Assembly: GCA_004297305.1 (NCBI GenBank)
Contig: SCTR01000005.1
Location: forward strand, 62,001 to 126,000
Reading direction: 5' to 3'
DNA length: 64,000 nt
From: Actinomycetota bacterium
GTDB lineage: Bacteria > Actinomycetota > Actinomycetes > S36-B12 > FW305-bin1
Shown here in pieces: positions 1 through 8,063 of this stretch. Under the pieces are notes generated by a model. That model saw only the letters and a program-made list of their open reading frames with translations, did no database searches and was not told the origin of the DNA. Each line of letters starts with the position of its first letter. Position 1 is the first letter of the stretch. The position numbers and the translations under genes are program-made.

Positions 1-602
1 GCGAAGCGGGCCACGACCACGTTGGGTACGGCGGCGACCGGCGTGGCCGGCCCCGAGGAGCCCATGCTGCCCGCGTAGCCATCCAGCGTCGCGGTCACGG
101 TGCTGCTGCCGTCGGCCGCCACGGTCAGTTTCGGGTTGGTGATACTGAACGGCGCCAACCCGCCGTACATGTTGACCGACCAGGTCCCGGTCCACTGGAT
201 GGTGCCCGCACCGGTGGCCGGGTCGGTCGTGCCGGTACCCCCGGTGACCACGACCTGTTGGTCGACCCCCGCCGCGGTGGTCGCACCGTCGCACCGGGTC
301 GCGTACGTCGCGGCCGCGGCTGCCTTGCGGATCGAGACGTTGCCGGCAGTCGCGGCGTAGCTGTCGGCGAGGTCGCCGGGATCCGACAGGCCGGCCGAGA
401 AGTAGTGGCACTGACCAGGTATCGGTGCCGCGGACTGCAACAGCCGGCTGCCGCTCCAGGTCAGGACCGCGCCGGTCACGTCGATCGGCGCGGCGCTGGC
501 CGCCGGGGCCGCCGCGATCCCGAGGGTGCCGATGAGGGCGGTCGACGCTGCGGTCGAGACGGCCGCGATGGCGGTACGGCGCAACCGGCTGCGGTGGGGC
601 AT
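1..602 (-). CDS. HtaA-domain exported haem-binding surface protein (3' end outside window)
   Basis: About 200 residues are visible; the C-terminus lies beyond the left edge. The protein begins with a signal peptide: basic residues MPHRSRLRR, a hydrophobic Ala-rich core, and an Ala-rich cleavage region near residue 38 (APAASAAP). The mature part resembles the HtaA repeat, in which a beta-rich unit contains GTGTIQWTGTWSVNMYGGL and then a conserved ..ITNPKLTVAADGSSTVTA stretch. HtaA proteins in corynebacteria sit on the surface and bind haem for delivery to HmuT; the family call is from pattern recognition. The ATG at 602 has a GAGGAG ribosome site at 609-614. It lies 90 bp downstream of the neighbouring surface-protein gene on the same strand and is probably co-transcribed with it, downstream of the haem importer. 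Confidence 0.72.
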   Translation of the reverse strand, partial: MPHRSRLRRTAIAAVSTAASTALIGTLGIAAAPAASAAPIDVTGAVLTWSGSRLLQSAAPIPGQCHYFSAGLSDPGDLADSYAATAGNVSIRKAAAAATYATRCDGATTAAGVDQQVVVTGGTGTTDPATGAGTIQWTGTWSVNMYGGLAPFSITNPKLTVAADGSSTVTATLDGYAGSMGSSGPATPVAAVPNVVVARF

Positions 603-692
603 GGGGATCTCCTCGGGGTCGACGGGTAGGACGGGAACTGCAGACGACCTGGCGGGGTCAGCCGGATCGGTCGGTCAACCGGCTCTGCCCGG

Positions 693-1721
693 TCAGCCGG
701 ATCCGGCCGAGCGGCGGGTCAGGACCAGCACCGCGCCACTGACCGCGGCGACGAGGACCGCCGCCGCGACGACCCACCACCCCCGGGGGGCGGCGTCCGT
801 GCCGGGCGACGACCCGGCCGCCAGGGCAATGGCGGACTGCTCAGCCGTGGGCGTGGCTGCCGAGGGTGCCCCCGCGGAGGCGGCGGGATCGGTGCTGACC
901 GAACTGGTGGGAGTCGCTGCGGCCGTGGGGGTATCGCTCGTCGCCACGGACGGCACGGGGTCGCTGGGCTGCTGCGCCGGGGCACTGGCGGAACTGGCCT
1001 TCGGCGTGGGCTTGGGTGTCGCCGTGGCCGACGCCTGCGGCGTGGCGCGCGCCGTCGGTTTGGCCGAGGCCTGGCCGGACGCCCCGGCCTTGCCGACGAA
1101 GGTGAGCGGGGCGAACACCTCGTTCGTCGCACTGGCCTTGCCGTGGGCGCCGATCGTGAACACGCCGCATTGGACCTGCTGGCAGTCGACGGTGTGCTTG
1201 GCGCCGGCGCTGTCCAGGTAGCTGAACCTGGCGCCCGGGACGACCAGCGTCACCGGCTTCGGCCCCGCCGGCCAGTTCCCGCCCGGGTCCATGTGGAAGG
1301 CCGTCGCCTCGCCCGACAGTCCGCCGCCGGTGAACGAGATCAGCCGTACGCCACCGCTGCCGTCGTCGCGGGTGTCGGCTCCCCCACCGTCCCCGGGATA
1401 CGCGTAGCTGACCCCGAATGTCCCGTTGTCGCTGCTGGACGACCGGTGGCTGGGACCCCAGGACCCGCCCGGCTTCACCCAGCCGAAGGCGAGATACACC
1501 CCGCCGAAGACCTCGGCGCCCGGCGCGTGCGGCGGGACCAGGTAGCCGGTCCCGGTGACCGTGATCGTGGTGGGACCGGTGGCGGTGAGCCGGCTGGCGG
1601 ACAACTGCAGAGCCGGCGCCGGAGCCGCCGTGGCCGGCAGGGCCGAGATCGTGCCGACCGCAGGCACCGCGAGGACCGCGGCGGCAAGCACGCTGCGGGT
1701 AATCCGATGCCTGCCCGTCAC
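693..1721 (-). CDS. Exported, membrane-anchored protein of the haem-uptake locus
   Basis: This is a 342-residue protein. It has a signal peptide (MTGRHRITRSVLAAAVLAVP...ATA), a beta-rich ectodomain to about residue 205, a Pro/Ala/Ser/Thr-rich stalk of about 100 residues (PTARATPQASATATPKPTPK type), and a C-terminal membrane segment (WWVVAAAVLVAAVSGAVLVL) followed by RRSAGSG. This is the layout of a wall-spanning, membrane-tethered surface protein. One Cys pair (DCQQVQCG) may form a disulfide. I recognise no catalytic motif. It lies between an HtaA-domain gene and hmuV, so a role in capturing or relaying haem is inferred from context. The GTG start at 1721 is preceded by GGAGGACGAGG. A DtxR-like box at 1749-1767 sits just upstream, which predicts iron repression. 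Confidence 0.7.
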   Translation of the reverse strand: MTGRHRITRSVLAAAVLAVPAVGTISALPATAAPAPALQLSASRLTATGPTTITVTGTGYLVPPHAPGAEVFGGVYLAFGWVKPGGSWGPSHRSSSSDNGTFGVSYAYPGDGGGADTRDDGSGGVRLISFTGGGLSGEATAFHMDPGGNWPAGPKPVTLVVPGARFSYLDSAGAKHTVDCQQVQCGVFTIGAHGKASATNEVFAPLTFVGKAGASGQASAKPTARATPQASATATPKPTPKASSASAPAQQPSDPVPSVATSDTPTAAATPTSSVSTDPAASAGAPSAATPTAEQSAIALAAGSSPGTDAAPRGWWVVAAAVLVAAVSGAVLVLTRRSAGSG

Positions 1722-1748
1722 CCTCGTCCTCCGCTCGCCGCCCGTTGA

Positions 1749-1767
1749 TTAGGAGAGGCTAACCTCA
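1749..1767. promoter_or_regulatory. DtxR/IdeR-like iron box upstream of the surface haem protein genes
   Basis: The 19-mer TTAGGAGAGGCTAACCTCA differs at three positions from the DtxR consensus TTAGGTTAGSCTAACCTAA and keeps its dyad. It lies 28 bp upstream of the GTG at 1721 and 14 bp after the hmuV stop. That position suits repression of the two surface-protein genes, or of an internal promoter in the hmu operon, by an iron-loaded DtxR/IdeR protein. The regulator itself is not in this window. Confidence 0.7.
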
Positions 1768-1780
1768 GTTGGGCGATTCG

Positions 1781-2617
1781 TCACGCCGGGCCCCGCCACG
1801 GCACCACCAGCAGTGCGCCGGTCCGCGGGTGGGTGATCAGTTCCACCCGGACCTGGTAGACCTCGCTGAGCAGGTCCTCGGTGAAGACCTCGCGCGGCGC
1901 ACCCCACGCCCGCAGCCGGCCGTCGGCCATGAGCGCCACCTGGTCGGCATACGCGGCGGTGAGGCCGAGGTCGTGCAGGACGACGACCACGGCGTCGCCA
2001 CGGCGGGCGCGGTACCGGGCCAGCGACAGGACCTGCTCCTGATGGCGAATGTCCATCGCCGCGGTCGGTTCGTCGAGCATGAGCACACTGGACCCCTGCG
2101 CCAGAACCCGCGCCAACGCCGCCCGCGCTCGTTCGCCTCCGGACAGGGAGTTGAACTGCCGCAACAGGAAGTCGCGCATGTCCGTGTCCTCGATGGCCTC
2201 GGCCACCGCGACGTCGTCACCGTCCTCGCCGTCGGTCCCGAGCCACGGCGAGCGGCCCATCCGGACGACCTGCAGCACCGTGAACGGAAAGCTGAGCGTC
2301 ACCTGCTGCAACAGCACCGAACGACGGAGGGCCAACTCGCGGCCGGTCCACGCCGACAGCGGGGCGCCGCCCAACCGGACCTCGCCGGAGGTCGGGACGC
2401 GGTCGCCGGCCAGCACGCTCAACACTGTCGATTTCCCGGCGCCGTTCGGGCCGACCAGCGCGAGGACCTCGCCGGCGCGGACCGGCAGGCTGACATCGGT
2501 GACGATGGCGCTGCCGTCGATGACGACCGAGACATCCGTTGCCTGCAGCACGACCTGTCCGGTCTGCCACGGCTCCGGCAGCCGCAGCGAGCGCTGCCAC
2601 GGCAGGGTCAGGCTCAC
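1781..2617 (-). CDS. hmuV: Haem/iron ABC transporter ATP-binding protein
   Basis: This is the 278-residue ATPase of a haem importer, acting at the inner face of the membrane with the adjacent permease. Walker A is GPNGAGKST at residues 56-64; the signature is LSGGERARAALARVL; Walker B is VLMLDEPTAAMD, followed by the HDLGLTAAYADQ switch-histidine region. The start is GTG at 2617, whose TGA overlap with hmuU (GTGA) shows translational coupling. A longer in-frame reading upstream is Arg-rich antisense-like sequence within hmuU and was discarded. It is the last gene of hmuO-T-U-V; the surface-protein genes follow after an iron box. The Fe3+-siderophore importer ATPases are the nearest alternative, but the heme oxygenase and HtaA neighbours favour haem. 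Confidence 0.9.
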   Translation of the reverse strand: MSLTLPWQRSLRLPEPWQTGQVVLQATDVSVVIDGSAIVTDVSLPVRAGEVLALVGPNGAGKSTVLSVLAGDRVPTSGEVRLGGAPLSAWTGRELALRRSVLLQQVTLSFPFTVLQVVRMGRSPWLGTDGEDGDDVAVAEAIEDTDMRDFLLRQFNSLSGGERARAALARVLAQGSSVLMLDEPTAAMDIRHQEQVLSLARYRARRGDAVVVVLHDLGLTAAYADQVALMADGRLRAWGAPREVFTEDLLSEVYQVRVELITHPRTGALLVVPWRGPA

Positions 2618-3723
2618 GCCCAGCCCCCCGCCCGGTCGCGGGTACGCCGCAGCAGCCAGAAGAAGAAGGGTCCGCCGACCAGCGCGGTGAGCATGCCGAT
2701 GGGCAGATCGGCGTACGCCACGGCGGTCCGGGCCACCAGATCGGCCACGACCAGGACGAGGGCACCGGCCAGCGCGCTGGCCGGGATCAGGGCGCGGTGC
2801 GCCGGGCCGATCACCATGCGGATCACGTGCGGCACCACCAGGCCGACGAACGCGATGATCCCGACGAAGGCGACACCGGCCGCCACCAGCAGGGCGACCA
2901 GGACGATCGCGACGATGCGGAGCCGCTCGATGTGCAGGCCCAGGTGCCGGGCTGCCCGTTCGCCGAGGGAGAGCAGATCCAACTGACGGGCGATCAGCAC
3001 GGTCCCGATCAGACCGACGCACACCAGGGGCGCCACCACCGCGACCGACTCCCATCGCGCGCCGTTGAAACTCCCCAACTGCCAGAAGACGATCTGCTCA
3101 CGCGCGGCCTGGTCGCCGATGAACACCAGGAAGGCGATGGCCGCGGCCGCCACGGCGTTCACGGCGATTCCCATCAACACCAGCGTGACGACCTCGGTCC
3201 GGTTGTCCGAGCGCGCGAGCGTGTACATGACGAAGGTGGTCACCAGCCCGGCGACGAAGGCGGCGACGGCCGTCGTGTAGGCGCCGAGGACCGTCCAGCC
3301 CATCACGATCACGAGGCAGGCACCGACGGCGGCGCCGGAGGAGACCCCGATCACGGCCGGTTCGGCCAGTGGGTTGCCGAAGACGCCCTGCATGACCGCG
3401 CCGGCCGCCCCGAGCGACAGGCCCACCAGCAACGCCATGACAACCCGGGGAAAGCGCACCTCCCACAGGGCGGCCTCCCCTTGCGGGTGCGCCGGCAGCG
3501 GCCCCCAGTCCAGGCCGAGATGGTGCAGCAAGGACCCCACGACCTGCGCCGGTGGGACGCTGAGCTGCCCGAGACTCACTGCCACGATCACGGCGATCCC
3601 GAGCGCGACCACCAAGCACGCGACCAACGCCATCGCGCGGCCGGACCGAACCTGTGGCAGGCCCGGCGACCGCGGTGGACCGGCCGCTTCGTCGACCGCC
3701 CGCCGAACGGTGGGGGCGGTCAC
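2614..3723 (-). CDS. hmuU: Haem/iron ABC transporter permease (FecCD family)
   Basis: This is a 369-residue polytopic membrane protein of the FecCD/BtuC type with about nine or ten hydrophobic segments. Family landmarks include GAAGAVMQGVFGNPLAEPAV in the first half and FVGLVVPHVIRMVIGPAHR, the cytoplasmic coupling region, in the second. It would dimerise, dock two HmuV subunits and receive haem from HmuT. The start was set at GTG 3723 because it overlaps the hmuT stop as GTGA; the longer upstream reading lies inside hmuT out of frame. The N-terminus carries an unusually long hydrophilic stretch (about 30 residues) before the first membrane helix. It is co-transcribed with hmuT and hmuV, with overlaps on both sides. 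Confidence 0.9.
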   Translation of the reverse strand: MTAPTVRRAVDEAAGPPRSPGLPQVRSGRAMALVACLVVALGIAVIVAVSLGQLSVPPAQVVGSLLHHLGLDWGPLPAHPQGEAALWEVRFPRVVMALLVGLSLGAAGAVMQGVFGNPLAEPAVIGVSSGAAVGACLVIVMGWTVLGAYTTAVAAFVAGLVTTFVMYTLARSDNRTEVVTLVLMGIAVNAVAAAAIAFLVFIGDQAAREQIVFWQLGSFNGARWESVAVVAPLVCVGLIGTVLIARQLDLLSLGERAARHLGLHIERLRIVAIVLVALLVAAGVAFVGIIAFVGLVVPHVIRMVIGPAHRALIPASALAGALVLVVADLVARTAVAYADLPIGMLTALVGGPFFFWLLRRTRDRAGGWA

Positions 3724-4823
3724 GACGAGGCGCCCGGCGATGCCGTCGCGGCGGGCGGGCCGCCGTACACGGCGCGGGCGAGTGCGGTCAGCGTCGCGGG
3801 GAACTGCGGCCCGAAGGACAAAATCTGGGAGTCGGCCATGTCCACGACGCATCCGTCGCGCCCGGCCGTCGTCGTGCCGACCCCCGGAATGCGTCCCAGT
3901 CCCGCGACACCGCCGACCGACTCCAGGCCGTGACTCATCATCAGGTAGAGGTCTGGGGCCGCCTTGACCAGCCCCTCTGCCGTGATCGGCCGCTCCCCTA
4001 GCAATCCCGTCTGAGTCGCGACGTCGACGCCGTCCAGCGCGGCGATCAGATCGTCGGCGCCCGAACCCTTGCCGAACCAGTAATAGACCCCCGCCTGGCC
4101 GCGCAGGTAGAGGAAGACGATGCGCGGCCGGTCCGCCTCGGCCGCTGGCGCCAGCCGGGCCACCTCGGCCTCGGCGGCCGTGACGTCGGCCGTGACCCGA
4201 TCGGCCAGCGCCCGGCCGGCCGCGGGTACGCCGAGCGCGGCGGCCACCGCCTCGATCTGGGGCTCGATCGTCGCCCGGCTGCGGCCACCATCGAGGATCA
4301 CGACCGGAATCCCGGCATCGCGCAGCTGAAGCTGGACCTCCAGCGGCCCGATGCTGTAGTCCGTCAAAATGACGCTCGGGTTGAGGTTGAGAATGGCCTC
4401 GGCATTCAGTTCGTGACCGTTGTGCGTCACGACCGGCAGGTGCGCCAGGGCCGGAATTCCGGTGGACACGTCACGCCCCACCAGCCGATCTCCCAGGCCG
4501 AGCGCGTACACGGTGGTCGCGAGCGTGCCGTAGGTGTCCAAGGCCAGGATCCGCCGCGTGTCGGTGACGGTGACCGCCCGGCCTGAGAAGTCGGTGACCG
4601 TCACCGGCAGGGTGGCGCTCGGCGCAGCGCCGATGGGCCACACGGCATCCGCCGGCGTCGTCGCGGTACGCGGACCCGCGCAGGTCCACGGGCCGCCGGT
4701 GGCGGCGCTGCGCGCTCCCCCGCCGGCGGCGTTGTCCGGCTCCGGCGGGCTCGCCAGCAAGCCGCACCCGGCGAGCACGAGCGCGGCGGCGCCGGCCAGC
4801 ACCCCCGGGACGAGACGGGCCAC
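3720..4823 (-). CDS. hmuT: Haem-binding lipoprotein of the ABC importer
   Basis: This is a 367-residue substrate-binding lipoprotein. The signal peptide ends in the lipobox LAGC with the lipidated Cys at residue 20. The remainder is a class III periplasmic-binding-protein fold: an N-lobe starting VTVTDFSGRAVTV, then LALDTYGTLATTVYALGLGDRLVG. In corynebacterial HmuT haem is held by one His and one Tyr. Candidates here are His134 or His137 (VVTHNGHELN) and Tyr247/Tyr248 (AGVYYWFGKG); this assignment is inference from local similarity. The start is GTG at 4823, 5 bp after the hmuO stop, and the gene ends overlapping hmuU. It lies in the iron-regulated hmuOTUV unit. Confidence 0.88.
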   Translation of the reverse strand: MARLVPGVLAGAAALVLAGCGLLASPPEPDNAAGGGARSAATGGPWTCAGPRTATTPADAVWPIGAAPSATLPVTVTDFSGRAVTVTDTRRILALDTYGTLATTVYALGLGDRLVGRDVSTGIPALAHLPVVTHNGHELNAEAILNLNPSVILTDYSIGPLEVQLQLRDAGIPVVILDGGRSRATIEPQIEAVAAALGVPAAGRALADRVTADVTAAEAEVARLAPAAEADRPRIVFLYLRGQAGVYYWFGKGSGADDLIAALDGVDVATQTGLLGERPITAEGLVKAAPDLYLMMSHGLESVGGVAGLGRIPGVGTTTAGRDGCVVDMADSQILSFGPQFPATLTALARAVYGGPPAATASPGASS

Positions 4824-4828
4824 GGCCG

Positions 4829-5479
4829 TCAGTGCCGCACGAGCAGGGCGTCGAAGACCGCGGCGTTCAGCCGGAAGGCGCGGGCCACCTCCGCCACCAC
4901 CCGGTCACGCTCGTCGGCATCCCAGTCGGCCGAGTCGAGCAGGTCGTGGTAGCGCCGCTTGTACTGCACGGGCTTGTCGATGCCGTCGAAGGCGTAGAAC
5001 GTCAGCTCCTCCGGCCGCAGCCCGTAGTGGGTGGCGAGCATCCGCGCGACGATCTGGCCACCGGAGAGGTCGCCGAGGTACCGGGTGTAGTGATGCGCCA
5101 CGTAACCGGCCGGCCAGCTTGCCGACCCACGGATGCGTTCGACGTACTCCTCGGTCTGCGGCAGCGCGACCACGGCGTCGCGCCAGTCCGGTCCGACGAG
5201 CAGCCGAAGGTCGTGGTCGATGGCGGCCTGGCGCAGCAACCGGTCGTCGAGGAACGGACCGGCCACCGGATCGGCCGCCAGCGTCGCTCCGACGTCCTCC
5301 AGGGCCTGGTAGATCACGGAGTGCTGCAGCGCGAGCGCGACGTAGTCAGCACGGCCGAGTTCCCCGGCGACAAGCCTGCGGACGTACGGGGTGTCCTCGG
5401 CGAGCCGGTGCTCCTGCGCGGTGTCGGCTTTGAGTCGAGCGGCGAAGGACGATCGGGTGTCGGGGACCACCGCGGACAT
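4829..5479 (-). CDS. hmuO: Heme oxygenase, biliverdin-producing
   Basis: This is a 216-residue soluble alpha-helical enzyme that opens haem to biliverdin, CO and Fe2+, releasing imported iron. The proximal haem ligand is predicted to be His24 (TAQEHRLAEDT), matching the early-His pattern of corynebacterial HmuO. The distal-helix glycine motif is YLGDLSGGQIVARML. Length matches the family. The ATG at 5479 has a GAGGAG ribosome site about 7 bp upstream. It is the first gene of the hmuO-T-U-V run, and a DtxR-like box lies 36-54 bp upstream of the start. Capture, import and degradation of haem are therefore encoded as one unit. Confidence 0.93.
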   Translation of the reverse strand: MSAVVPDTRSSFAARLKADTAQEHRLAEDTPYVRRLVAGELGRADYVALALQHSVIYQALEDVGATLAADPVAGPFLDDRLLRQAAIDHDLRLLVGPDWRDAVVALPQTEEYVERIRGSASWPAGYVAHHYTRYLGDLSGGQIVARMLATHYGLRPEELTFYAFDGIDKPVQYKRRYHDLLDSADWDADERDRVVAEVARAFRLNAAVFDALLVRH

Positions 5480-5514
5480 GCTGCTCCTCGGTCGTGGGCT
5501 GATGATCGGCGAAC

Positions 5515-5533
5515 TTAGGTGAGGATAACCTCA
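5515..5533. promoter_or_regulatory. DtxR/IdeR-like iron box upstream of hmuO
   Basis: The sequence TTAGGTGAGGATAACCTCA matches the DtxR consensus TTAGGTTAGSCTAACCTAA at 16 of 19 positions. It lies 36 bp upstream of the hmuO ATG, and a TAAGTT-like -10 element on the minus strand abuts it, so a bound repressor would block the promoter. The rest of the 234-bp gap up to 5713 shows no gene. Confidence 0.75.
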
Positions 5534-5713
5534 TCACCGGACGCCGGGAACCCCGTCCCCGCCCACCCCATCGATACGGCGACCACGTCAGCCGCGTCGA
5601 TGGCGGTGACTCCGGCGTCGCCTTCAACCAGGCACACTCGACCACTCGATGCCGCGCCGACGGTCGGTGCCATCCACTCCGCGGTTCGCGTTGTCGACGT
5701 CGGTGCGCGGACC

Positions 5714-6082
5714 TCAACCGCCGCTGGAGCCGTTCGCCGCCCATGCGACGGCGTCGTCATGTTCGGCCCGGGTGAAGCCACGGCACTCGCCAGGTATCGC
5801 CCACGAGAACAGGCGCATGCCGTCGCGGATCCACGCCACGTCGGTGATGACGGCGAGGCGCTCCCAGGATGTCCATTCGGCCACGCCGATCTTGAGGTCC
5901 TGCCAGACTGCACCAGCCTCCATCCCGCCCCACCCCTCCGGGATATCCAGCACAACGCGGAGCCGACCGTCGTGGTGGCGCAGTGCCGGCTCCAGGATGG
6001 TGGTGTAGTCGGCCTTGGTGACCTGCCCGGTGAGCTCCACGCCGAGGACGCCGGCGGGCATGTCGTCGAGGATGCGGATCAT
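5714..6082 (-). CDS. SpoIIAA/STAS-like small protein
   Basis: This is a 122-residue protein that looks like the SpoIIAA-like STAS-fold family: MIRILDDMPAGVLGVELTG at the N-terminus, then TKADYTTILEPALR, a beta strand LRVVLDI, and GAVWQDLKIGVAEW...WERLAVITDVAWIR. Such proteins are generally small cytosolic proteins of unclear role, sometimes linked to stress responses. The start was placed at ATG 6082 because GGAG lies just upstream; a reading 24 codons longer lacks such a site. It stands alone, transcribed toward hmuO, with a tRNA terminator upstream. No catalytic residues are evident. Confidence 0.65.
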   Translation of the reverse strand: MIRILDDMPAGVLGVELTGQVTKADYTTILEPALRHHDGRLRVVLDIPEGWGGMEAGAVWQDLKIGVAEWTSWERLAVITDVAWIRDGMRLFSWAIPGECRGFTRAEHDDAVAWAANGSSGG

Positions 6083-6244
6083 CGCGGCTCCTTCTGTCCT
6101 GATGGTCCCTGCTTGCGTGACGGTATCGCCGCGACTGGAGCCGGTGGCCGGCAAAGCCGGCGCGTGGCCACAGGGCAGGTCAGCGGTCTCGGGATGCGGT
6201 GGTCCACATCCGCGGTCAGGAGCGCTTCAGCAGGCGACGAAACG

Positions 6245-6273
6245 AAAGGCCCAGGTCTGCGACCTGGGCCTTT
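6245..6273 (-). terminator. Intrinsic terminator after tRNA-Glu
   Basis: The 13-bp arms AAAGGCCCAGGTC and GACCTGGGCCTTT are separated by a 3-nt loop. On the minus strand they are followed by T-rich sequence. The hairpin sits 5 bp beyond the 3' end of tRNA-Glu, so it should end the tRNA transcript. Confidence 0.85.
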
Positions 6274-6278
6274 CCACG

Positions 6279-6351
6279 TAGCCCCGACGGGATTCGAACC
6301 CGCGCTACCGCCTTGAGAGGGCGGCGTGCTAGGCCGCTACACAACGGGGCC
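6279..6351 (-). tRNA. tRNA-Glu (anticodon CUC)
   Basis: This is a 73-nt tRNA without an encoded CCA. The acceptor strand GGCCCCG pairs with CGGGGCT (closing G1-U72 pair). The D arm is GTGT/GCAC, the anticodon arm CCGCC-CTCTCAA-GGCGG gives anticodon CTC, and the T loop is TTCGAAT. It lies just downstream of tRNA-Gln and gltX on the same strand and is followed by a strong terminator. Confidence 0.95.
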
Positions 6352-6442
6352 GTACGGTCGCGACGCCTGGGCCAGGGCCGACCGGGGCAGACCATATCCG
6401 ACGGCGCACAACGGTCCCAAATCGCCAGGAGCGCTGCACCAG

Positions 6443-6514
6443 CTGGGGTACCAGGACTCGAACCTAGACTAACGGAGCCAGAATCCGTCGGGCTGCCAAT
6501 TACCCCATACCCCA
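6443..6514 (-). tRNA. tRNA-Gln (anticodon CUG)
   Basis: This is a 72-nt tRNA. Acceptor TGGGGTA pairs with TACCCCA, the anticodon arm ACGGA-TTCTGGC-TCCGT gives CTG, the T loop is TTCGAGT and the discriminator is G. It lies 46 bp downstream of gltX. In organisms with GatCAB this tRNA is first charged with Glu by GltX and then amidated. Confidence 0.95.
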
Positions 6515-6560
6515 TGGGTCCGCGCCCCGGTCGGCACGGCGGACGCGAGTATAGCCAGGC

Positions 6561-8063
6561 TCAGCGGTCGCCCAACGCCGCGGCGATCCGCCGCAAGGTC
6601 CGCTCGCGGCCGAGCAGCTCGACGGACTCGAACAACGGCGGCGACACCCGCCGACCGGTCACCGCGACCCGGACCGGGCCGAACGCGTGCTTGGGCTTGA
6701 GCCCCAGCCCATCCACCAGCGCGGAGCGCAGTGCGGCCTCGATCTGCGGGGCCTGCCACGTCGTCACGGCGGTCAGTGCCGCGAGCGTGGCCTGCAACGC
6801 CGGCTGCGCCTCGGCAGACAGCTGTGCGGCGGCCTCGGCCGGGTCCACGGCGTACGACGCCTCCGGCACGAACAGGAACGCCAGCATCGCCACGCCCTGG
6901 GTGAGCACCTCCATGCGCGGCTGCACCAGGGGGACCGCAGCCAACAGCAACGCCCGTTGCTCGACGGTCGGCGTCGCCGGCAGCAGCCCCTCGGCCGTCA
7001 GGAAGGGTGTCAGCCGATCGGCGAGCTCGTCGACCGGCAGCGCCCGGATCCAGTCAGCGTTGATCGCGGTGCACTTCTTCAGGTCGAACCGCGCGGGATT
7101 CGGGTTGACCCGGCTCAGCTCGAACGCTTCTGCCAGCTGCGACAACGAGAACATCTCGCGGTCCTCCCCGATGGACCAGCCCAGCAGCGCGAGGTAGTTC
7201 AGCAGGCCCTCGGGCAGGAACCCGCCCTCGCGGTACATCGACAGCGACGACTCCGGATCGCGTTTGGAGAGCTTGCGATTGCCCTCCCCCATCACGTACG
7301 GCAGATGGCCGAACTGCGGGGTCGCCCCGCTGCCGACGCCGATGGCCGCGAAGGCCTCGTACAGCGCCAGTTGCCGCGGCGTCGAACTGAGCAGATCCTC
7401 GCCGCGCAGCACGTGGGTGATGCCCATCAGCGCGTCGTCGACCGGGTTGACCAGCGTGTAGAGCGGATCACCGTTGGCCCGCACCAGCACGAAGTCCGGG
7501 ACGTGCTCGGCACCGAATCGCAGCGGGCCGCGCACCAGGTCGTCCCACGCCAGGTCGTGGCCGGGCATCCGGAACCGCAGCGCCGCCTGGCGCCCCTCAG
7601 CCCGGTACGCCGCCACCTGCTCCGCAGGCAGTTGCCGGCAATGGTTGTCGTAGCCGGGCGCCTCGCCGCGGGCCCGCGCCGCCTGCCGGCGGGACTCCAG
7701 TTCCGCTGGGGTACACCAGCATTCGTAGGCGTAGCCGGCCGCCGCCAGTCGCGCGGCCACGTCGGCGTACCGCTCCAGCCGCTGCGATTGCCGGTACGGC
7801 CCGTACGGGCCGCCGATCTCGGGGCCTTCGTCCCAGTCCAGGCCGAGCCAGCGCAGGGCGTCGAGCAGATCGGTGTAGGACTGCTCGCTGTCGCGCGCCG
7901 CGTCGGTGTCCTCGATACGAAACACGAACGTGCCGCCGGTATGCCGCGCGTACGCCCAGTTGAACAGGGCGGTCCGGATCATGCCGACGTGCGGATTCCC
8001 CGTCGGCGACGGGCAGAATCGCACCCGGACGTCGCTGCGTGCCCCCGCGGCGGCGCTAGTCAC
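6561..8063 (-). CDS. gltX: Glutamyl-tRNA synthetase
   Basis: This is a 500-residue class I aminoacyl-tRNA synthetase that charges tRNA-Glu. The nucleotide-binding motif is [11 protein letters not shown] (residues 18-28, the HIGH equivalent) and the second ATP loop is [13 protein letters not shown] near residue 265 (KMSKS equivalent). The C-terminal anticodon-binding half is complete. gatC, gatA and gatB are present in this window and no glutaminyl-tRNA synthetase is seen, so it is probably non-discriminating and also glutamylates tRNA-Gln; that is inference. The start is GTG at 8063, overlapping the end of the upstream FAH-family gene by 8 bp. Both its tRNA substrates follow immediately. Confidence 0.94.
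   Translation of the reverse strand: MTSAAAGARSDVRVRFCPSPTGNPHVGMIRTALFNWAYARHTGGTFVFRIEDTDAARDSEQSYTDLLDALRWLGLDWDEGPEIGGPYGPYRQSQRLERYADVAARLAAAGYAYECWCTPAELESRRQAARARGEAPGYDNHCRQLPAEQVAAYRAEGRQAALRFRMPGHDLAWDDLVRGPLRFGAEHVPDFVLVRANGDPLYTLVNPVDDALMGITHVLRGEDLLSSTPRQLALYEAFAAIGVGSGATPQFGHLPYVMGEGNRKLSKRDPESSLSMYREGGFLPEGLLNYLALLGWSIGEDREMFSLSQLAEAFELSRVNPNPARFDLKKCTAINADWIRALPVDELADRLTPFLTAEGLLPATPTVEQRALLLAAVPLVQPRMEVLTQGVAMLAFLFVPEASYAVDPAEAAAQLSAEAQPALQATLAALTAVTTWQAPQIEAALRSALVDGLGLKPKHAFGPVRVAVTGRRVSPPLFESVELLGRERTLRRIAAALGDR

Noticed and set aside
5519-6316. A 265-codon plus-strand frame overlapping the SpoIIAA-like gene
   Set aside because: It has no ribosome site or domain and runs antisense to a gene with good family similarity and through tRNA sequence.
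6279-6351. Apparent acceptor-stem defect in tRNA-Glu
   Set aside because: With G1 at 6351 the stem pairs fully, ending in a G1-U72 wobble; the mismatch appears only if the 5' end is set one base too far in.
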